The notes below the pieces were generated by a model that saw nothing but the letters and a program-made list of their open reading frames with translations, was not told the DNA's origin and ran no database searches. Made by a program: the position numbers and the translations under genes. Positions 60,683 through 64,000 of a stretch of 64,000 nt of DNA are shown piece after piece. This DNA is from Clostridia bacterium (GTDB lineage Bacteria > Bacillota > Clostridia > Christensenellales > UBA1242), in assembly GCA_017452445.1 (NCBI GenBank), contig JAFTMH010000002.1:64723-128722 (forward strand), given 5' to 3'. The stretch's first letter is position 1. Each line of letters begins with the position of its first letter.

Positions 60683-61222
60683 CAAATATGCAGCAACAGC
60701 TTCGACACTTCTTTCCATTGCATCAACATATTTTCTGCCTTTTGATGGAGAATATACTGTTTCTTTGTATTTCAAATCAATAAGGTTTTTAGGATCTAGT
60801 TGCAAAATGTCAGCAATTGCTTCGCAAATAAGATTTTGAATGACTGGCAACGCATTTTCTTTTGTAAGATTCCCTTTTTTCATTGCTTCAACCAAAAGTC
60901 CATCTTCGTATACTATTGTGTTTACTGCTGGATCAATAAAGAAGTTGAGTTTTTCCAAAGCAAATTCGTTTCCGTTTGCTCCTGCCAAAATTTCCCAACA
61001 CATATAATAATCATAGTTTGCTGGCAACAATTCATCTATACCCTTGTTGAAAAAGTATGCTATACAGTCTTGTGCAATGCAATCACCTGACATACCTTTT
61101 GCACACAATTCAAAAAACTCGTCAAAAAACTTGCCTTCTTCGATGCTGTCGATAACTGTCCTGCGATATTTAACAAAACTGTTGAATGCCGTATCTCTAT
61201 CTGTAAAATCTTTGTAGTCCAC
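60674..61222 (-). CDS. Unknown soluble protein, weakly Sel1/TPR-like
   Basis: 182 residues, GTG start at 61222 after AGGAG. Helical repeats in the middle (IAQDCIAYFFNKGIDELLPANYDYYMCWEI, read in parts, and GNEFALEKLNFFID) faintly recall Sel1-like repeats. The C-terminal half (IQNLICEAIADILQL) is also helical. No function assigned. Has its own near-consensus promoter. Confidence 0.65.
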   Translation of the reverse strand: MDYKDFTDRDTAFNSFVKYRRTVIDSIEEGKFFDEFFELCAKGMSGDCIAQDCIAYFFNKGIDELLPANYDYYMCWEILAGANGNEFALEKLNFFIDPAVNTIVYEDGLLVEAMKKGNLTKENALPVIQNLICEAIADILQLDPKNLIDLKYKETVYSPSKGRKYVDAMERSVEAVAAYLLS

Positions 61223-61239
61223 TTTAATCTCCTGTAAAA

Positions 61240-61268
61240 ATTATACCTTAATAAGGCAAAAAATACAA
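61240..61268 (-). promoter_or_regulatory. Promoter with a palindrome in the spacer
   Basis: Minus strand TTGTAT (61263-61268), 17-base spacer, TATAAT (61240-61245). CCTTA-T-TAAGG (61246-61256) sits between the boxes. Confidence 0.65.
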
Positions 61269-61288
61269 CAAAAAACAAAAACTTTCTC

Positions 61289-61726
61289 TTATTCTCTTGG
61301 CATTGCAAGCAGTGTTTGCTGTGCTTTTTCAAAATTTTTTGTCGCAAACGACATTGGTTTGCTTACAAACAGCATAATAAGCACAACATTTGTCGCAAAC
61401 AACAGTGCCACTGTTTTTGCAAACGACAAGATTTCTGCTTGCTTGAAAACAATCCCCAAAGCAAGCAAACCACTCAAACAAACAATCCCTGACACAAACA
61501 AACACAGATATCCAAAAAAGATTTTATGTTTGTCGTGTTTTGAAAGTGCCCAACTCAAAGCAAAGCAACTGCGCAAATCTTGCTGTCTATCTCTCAGCAA
61601 AACAACTTCAACAAAAGTTAATCTGCTTGCGAGATAAACACCAAATGGAAAAAACACAACAAGGCAAGCACAAATACACAAAATTTTGATCATCTCTATA
61701 TACACAAACTTAAACACTTTTTTCAT
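61289..61726 (-). CDS. Membrane protein of unknown function
   Basis: 145 residues from the ATG at 61726 (MKKVFKFVYIEMIKI) with three membrane segments and a cytoplasmic stretch between the first two (TFVEVVLLRDRQQDLRSCF, ALSWALSKHDKH). The pattern faintly recalls DUF975-type proteins. No ribosome site is visible. The longer frame to 61753 would begin inside the terminator of the preceding gene and is rejected. Confidence 0.55.
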   Translation of the reverse strand: MKKVFKFVYIEMIKILCICACLVVFFPFGVYLASRLTFVEVVLLRDRQQDLRSCFALSWALSKHDKHKIFFGYLCLFVSGIVCLSGLLALGIVFKQAEILSFAKTVALLFATNVVLIMLFVSKPMSFATKNFEKAQQTLLAMPRE

Positions 61727-61742
61727 AAATAGATTATTGCAT

Positions 61743-61781
61743 AAAAAAAGCACTTTATTCGTTTGAATAAAATGCTTTTTT
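61743..61781 (-). terminator. Terminator of the right-edge giant gene
   Basis: Sixteen-base stem with one mismatch (61745-61760 and 61765-61780), loop of 4 bases, T run on the minus strand. Confidence 0.85.
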
Positions 61782-61810
61782 GTTTTTGTGAAACTTAGTT
61801 TTTAAGAATA

Positions 61811-64000
61811 TTAAATCCCAAGATCTACAACAACAGCAAAACTGTAGATATACCACTTGATTTCTGTCGCTGTTTCAACTCTGATATAGTATTCTCTTGT
61901 TTCAAATGATTCTTCTGCATTGACTGTTTCAGTTGTAACATTTTTCAATGTGCCTGTAACACTGTCAATTTCGAAGTAAGAAATCATTCCACTTGCAAGT
62001 CCAAGTTCTGTCAAGATGTCTTCGTTGAATTCTGTCAATGGAAGTGCTGTGTTTTGACCCTTTGTTGTGGCAATCTCTTGCTTGTCAAGATACATATAGA
62101 AGGTGAATTTGTGTCTTGTAAGTGTTGAGTTTGCTGAAACCAAATAAGTCTTTGTCACAGTGTATTCGCTTGCACCTACATCTGATTGAACTGGTGGTGT
62201 TGTCAAGATGTTGCTTGAACCGATTTCCCAGATTTCATAGCTGCCTGTAAGTTCGAGAACTTCTGCAACTTTGTCTGCAAATGCTCCTTTTTGATTTGGA
62301 GCTGTGCCACTCTTCAAAACATCAACATAGTGTGTGTTTGGAGCATTGTTGTTTGTTACATAGAATTCAACATCAAGTCTATTCCATGTTGTGCCTACAT
62401 TGACAATATAGGTCTTGTTCAACACTGTCCCGATTGCACCATTTGCAGTGTAAGTTGTTGCTTGTGTGTAAGCTGTGTCAACATATTCATAGAATTTTGC
62501 ACCAGTGTCTGCAAGAGGTGAAATGTCATACTTAGAGTCTTGGCTTACTACAACTTCTTTTGTTGTAACTGCACTGTAAACATAAAGTGTAACATTTACG
62601 ATTCTTGAAACGCGAGTTGTCTTGTCTTCTGCGATAAATGTCTTTGTAAACACACCAGTCTTATTTTTTTCAACAACAAACTTAGTTCTTTCTGTGATTC
62701 TGCCGTTTGATTCAAGTTCGTACCAGTTGCTTGTTGAAGCAAGATTGTAAACTGTGCAACCAGCTTCGATGCCATTTGGTGCATCTGCTGTCACTGTTGC
62801 TCCTGTTTCATCTTTGCCCTCTTGCAATGCTGTTTGGATAACTTCTTTTGTTGCAGATCCATAAACAATAAGTTTTGCTTGTTTTACAACATTTTGAGGT
62901 GATGCACCTGACTTGTCGTCTTGTTGCAAGAATGTCAATGTGTAGTTTCCTGCAGCTGTAAATGTGTAATAGTTGAGGTTGTTTCTTGCCACATATTCGC
63001 CTGTGTATCCAGCAGTTGCGTTGCTGTTGTCTTTGATGTGAACAAGATAGTAGTCAATATTGTCTCTGTTTGTGTTTCCAAACAATTGTCTAAATGAAAT
63101 TTGTGTGCCGATTGTTGTGGCAAAAGTTCCGATAGAATTAATTGATGTCGCACCTGATGCAGAGAACAATGCTGTGCCAAGATTCAAACCGTTGAGAGTG
63201 TATCCTGTTGGGATTACATAATGGAGAAGTCCATTTTGGTAAACACCTGCAGTTGATGTGTTTTCTGCCGAATCAGATTTAACCTTGAGTGACAATCTGA
63301 ATGTCGCAAGTTTGAGTTTCTTGTCATCAACTCTATCTTCATATTTTTCAGAGAACAAGCCATCATAACCTGAAACTTTCATGTAAACATTTACAGTGAT
63401 TGTTTCTTCGCTGATTTCAAAGCTTGGAGAAGTTGTGATTGTTCCGTTTTCATCAATAAATGCCGAACCAGCACCAGATTCTCCTGTGTTGATTTCATAC
63501 AAGAAGTGATGAGCAGCTGTGTCTGCAAACAATCCTGCGGCAGTATTAGACGAATATTTAACAACTTTCAAATCGCCTTCTGTTGCCCATTGATTTCTTG
63601 TGATCACATAGTAAGCGTCTTGTGCGCTTGAAACCTTGTAATAGTTGTCTACAACAAAGTCAATTGCACCTGTTGTTGTTGTCTTTGTGCTTGTCACTTT
63701 TTGCCATTCTGGATAAACCTTGAATACTTCTTTATGTTGATATACTCTGTTCCATGATGTTGTGCCATCAGCTTTCTTAGATTCGGTATCCTTAAGCAAG
63801 AAGAACAATGTTTCTTCTTTGTATCCTGATCCGTTGAGTTCTTCAACATCTTCAATGTTAAGACTTATTTGGCCACCAACTGCACCATAAGTGATTGGAG
63901 CAGTTCCGTTTTTGTTGATTGTGTCACTCTTGTTGTATCTAAATACAGTGCCTGGAGTTGTTGTGTCCAACACCTTCAAATAGAATTTGTTTGGACTTGG
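61811..64000 (-). CDS. C-terminal part of a giant secreted repeat protein
   Basis: The frame is open through the right edge (reading PSPNKFYLKVLD at the border), so only the last 730 or so codons are seen. The visible part is a chain of beta-rich modules of roughly 100 residues, with recurring ends such as KLIVYGSATKEV, VTLYVYSAVTTKEV and FTFYMYLDKQEIATT, rich in Thr, Asn, Ser and Tyr. No sortase signal, membrane anchor or GLUG region follows; it ends SFAVVVDLGI. Probably a surface-exposed or released protein like the 3,648-residue lipoprotein, though with a different module type. Confidence 0.82.
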   Translation of the reverse strand, partial: PSPNKFYLKVLDTTTPGTVFRYNKSDTINKNGTAPITYGAVGGQISLNIEDVEELNGSGYKEETLFFLLKDTESKKADGTTSWNRVYQHKEVFKVYPEWQKVTSTKTTTTGAIDFVVDNYYKVSSAQDAYYVITRNQWATEGDLKVVKYSSNTAAGLFADTAAHHFLYEINTGESGAGSAFIDENGTITTSPSFEISEETITVNVYMKVSGYDGLFSEKYEDRVDDKKLKLATFRLSLKVKSDSAENTSTAGVYQNGLLHYVIPTGYTLNGLNLGTALFSASGATSINSIGTFATTIGTQISFRQLFGNTNRDNIDYYLVHIKDNSNATAGYTGEYVARNNLNYYTFTAAGNYTLTFLQQDDKSGASPQNVVKQAKLIVYGSATKEVIQTALQEGKDETGATVTADAPNGIEAGCTVYNLASTSNWYELESNGRITERTKFVVEKNKTGVFTKTFIAEDKTTRVSRIVNVTLYVYSAVTTKEVVVSQDSKYDISPLADTGAKFYEYVDTAYTQATTYTANGAIGTVLNKTYIVNVGTTWNRLDVEFYVTNNNAPNTHYVDVLKSGTAPNQKGAFADKVAEVLELTGSYEIWEIGSSNILTTPPVQSDVGASEYTVTKTYLVSANSTLTRHKFTFYMYLDKQEIATTKGQNTALPLTEFNEDILTELGLASGMISYFEIDSVTGTLKNVTTETVNAEESFETREYYIRVETATEIKWYIYSFAVVVDLGI

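Noticed and set aside
61727..61753. Upstream start for the 61289 membrane protein
   Set aside because: It begins within the terminator hairpin of the preceding gene; the ATG at 61726 gives a normal MKK-type membrane start.

Overview
The window reads as chromosomal DNA of an AT-rich, low-GC Gram-positive anaerobe, most likely a gut-type member of Clostridia (inference). Support comes from strong AAGGAGG-type ribosome sites, TTGACA/TATAAT promoters, a yabP-yabQ-divIC sporulation/division block, pyruvate formate-lyase with its activase, a two-gene SUF system, an S-box (SAM-I) riboswitch before metK, many lipobox lipoproteins and very large secreted repeat proteins. Almost all genes are on the minus strand in compact operons separated by clear hairpin terminators. 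I see no prophage, insertion sequence or CRISPR array.

Layout. 1-4.5 kb: one operon (small membrane protein, dnaB, a membrane-anchored protein, a lipoprotein, gltX running off the left edge). 4.6-7.4 kb: typA and an anchored surface protein. 7.4-18.4 kb: one 3,648-residue lipoprotein gene. 18.6-26 kb: ferritin-like protein, RluA-type pseudouridine synthase, yabP/yabQ/divIC-like (plus strand), cvpA-like, pflBA, a secreted protein and a TIGR01212 radical SAM enzyme. 26-29.8 kb: a heterodimeric ABC exporter with palindromes at its promoter.

29.8-37.8 kb is the highlight: a seven-gene operon with its own promoter and terminator. In transcription order it encodes an SPFH/band-7 protein with two zinc ribbons, a single-pass membrane protein, a TPR protein, two small coiled-coil proteins of ESCRT-III/PspA type, a Vps4-like AAA ATPase with an MIT-like N-terminal helical domain, and a 1,278-residue protein combining zinc ribbon, TIR-like domain, long helical repeats, three membrane segments and a GLUG-type beta-repeat domain. 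I interpret it as a bacterial ESCRT-III/Vps4 membrane-remodelling or membrane-stress system joined to a transmembrane TIR receptor. PspA-SPFH modules (for example B. subtilis ydjFGHI) and some bacterial Snf7-Vps4 neighbourhoods are known in outline; this full arrangement may be undescribed.

38-53 kb: a Cys-rich repeat peptide, a PH-domain protein, tRNA-Ala, a BspA-type leucine-rich lipoprotein, mscL, riboswitch-controlled metK, an alkyltransferase-like protein, a large lipoprotein, sufC-sufB behind an XRE regulator with two matching operators, an inositol-monophosphatase-like enzyme, and a plus-strand pair whose first gene carries two HEPN RNxxxH motifs. 53-64 kb: rhomboid protease, FtsX/MacB-type ABC transporter with a nucleoside phosphorylase, Nudix protein, tRNA-Arg, an orphan VirD4/TraG coupling ATPase, three unassigned genes and the C-terminal part of another giant secreted repeat protein leaving the right edge.
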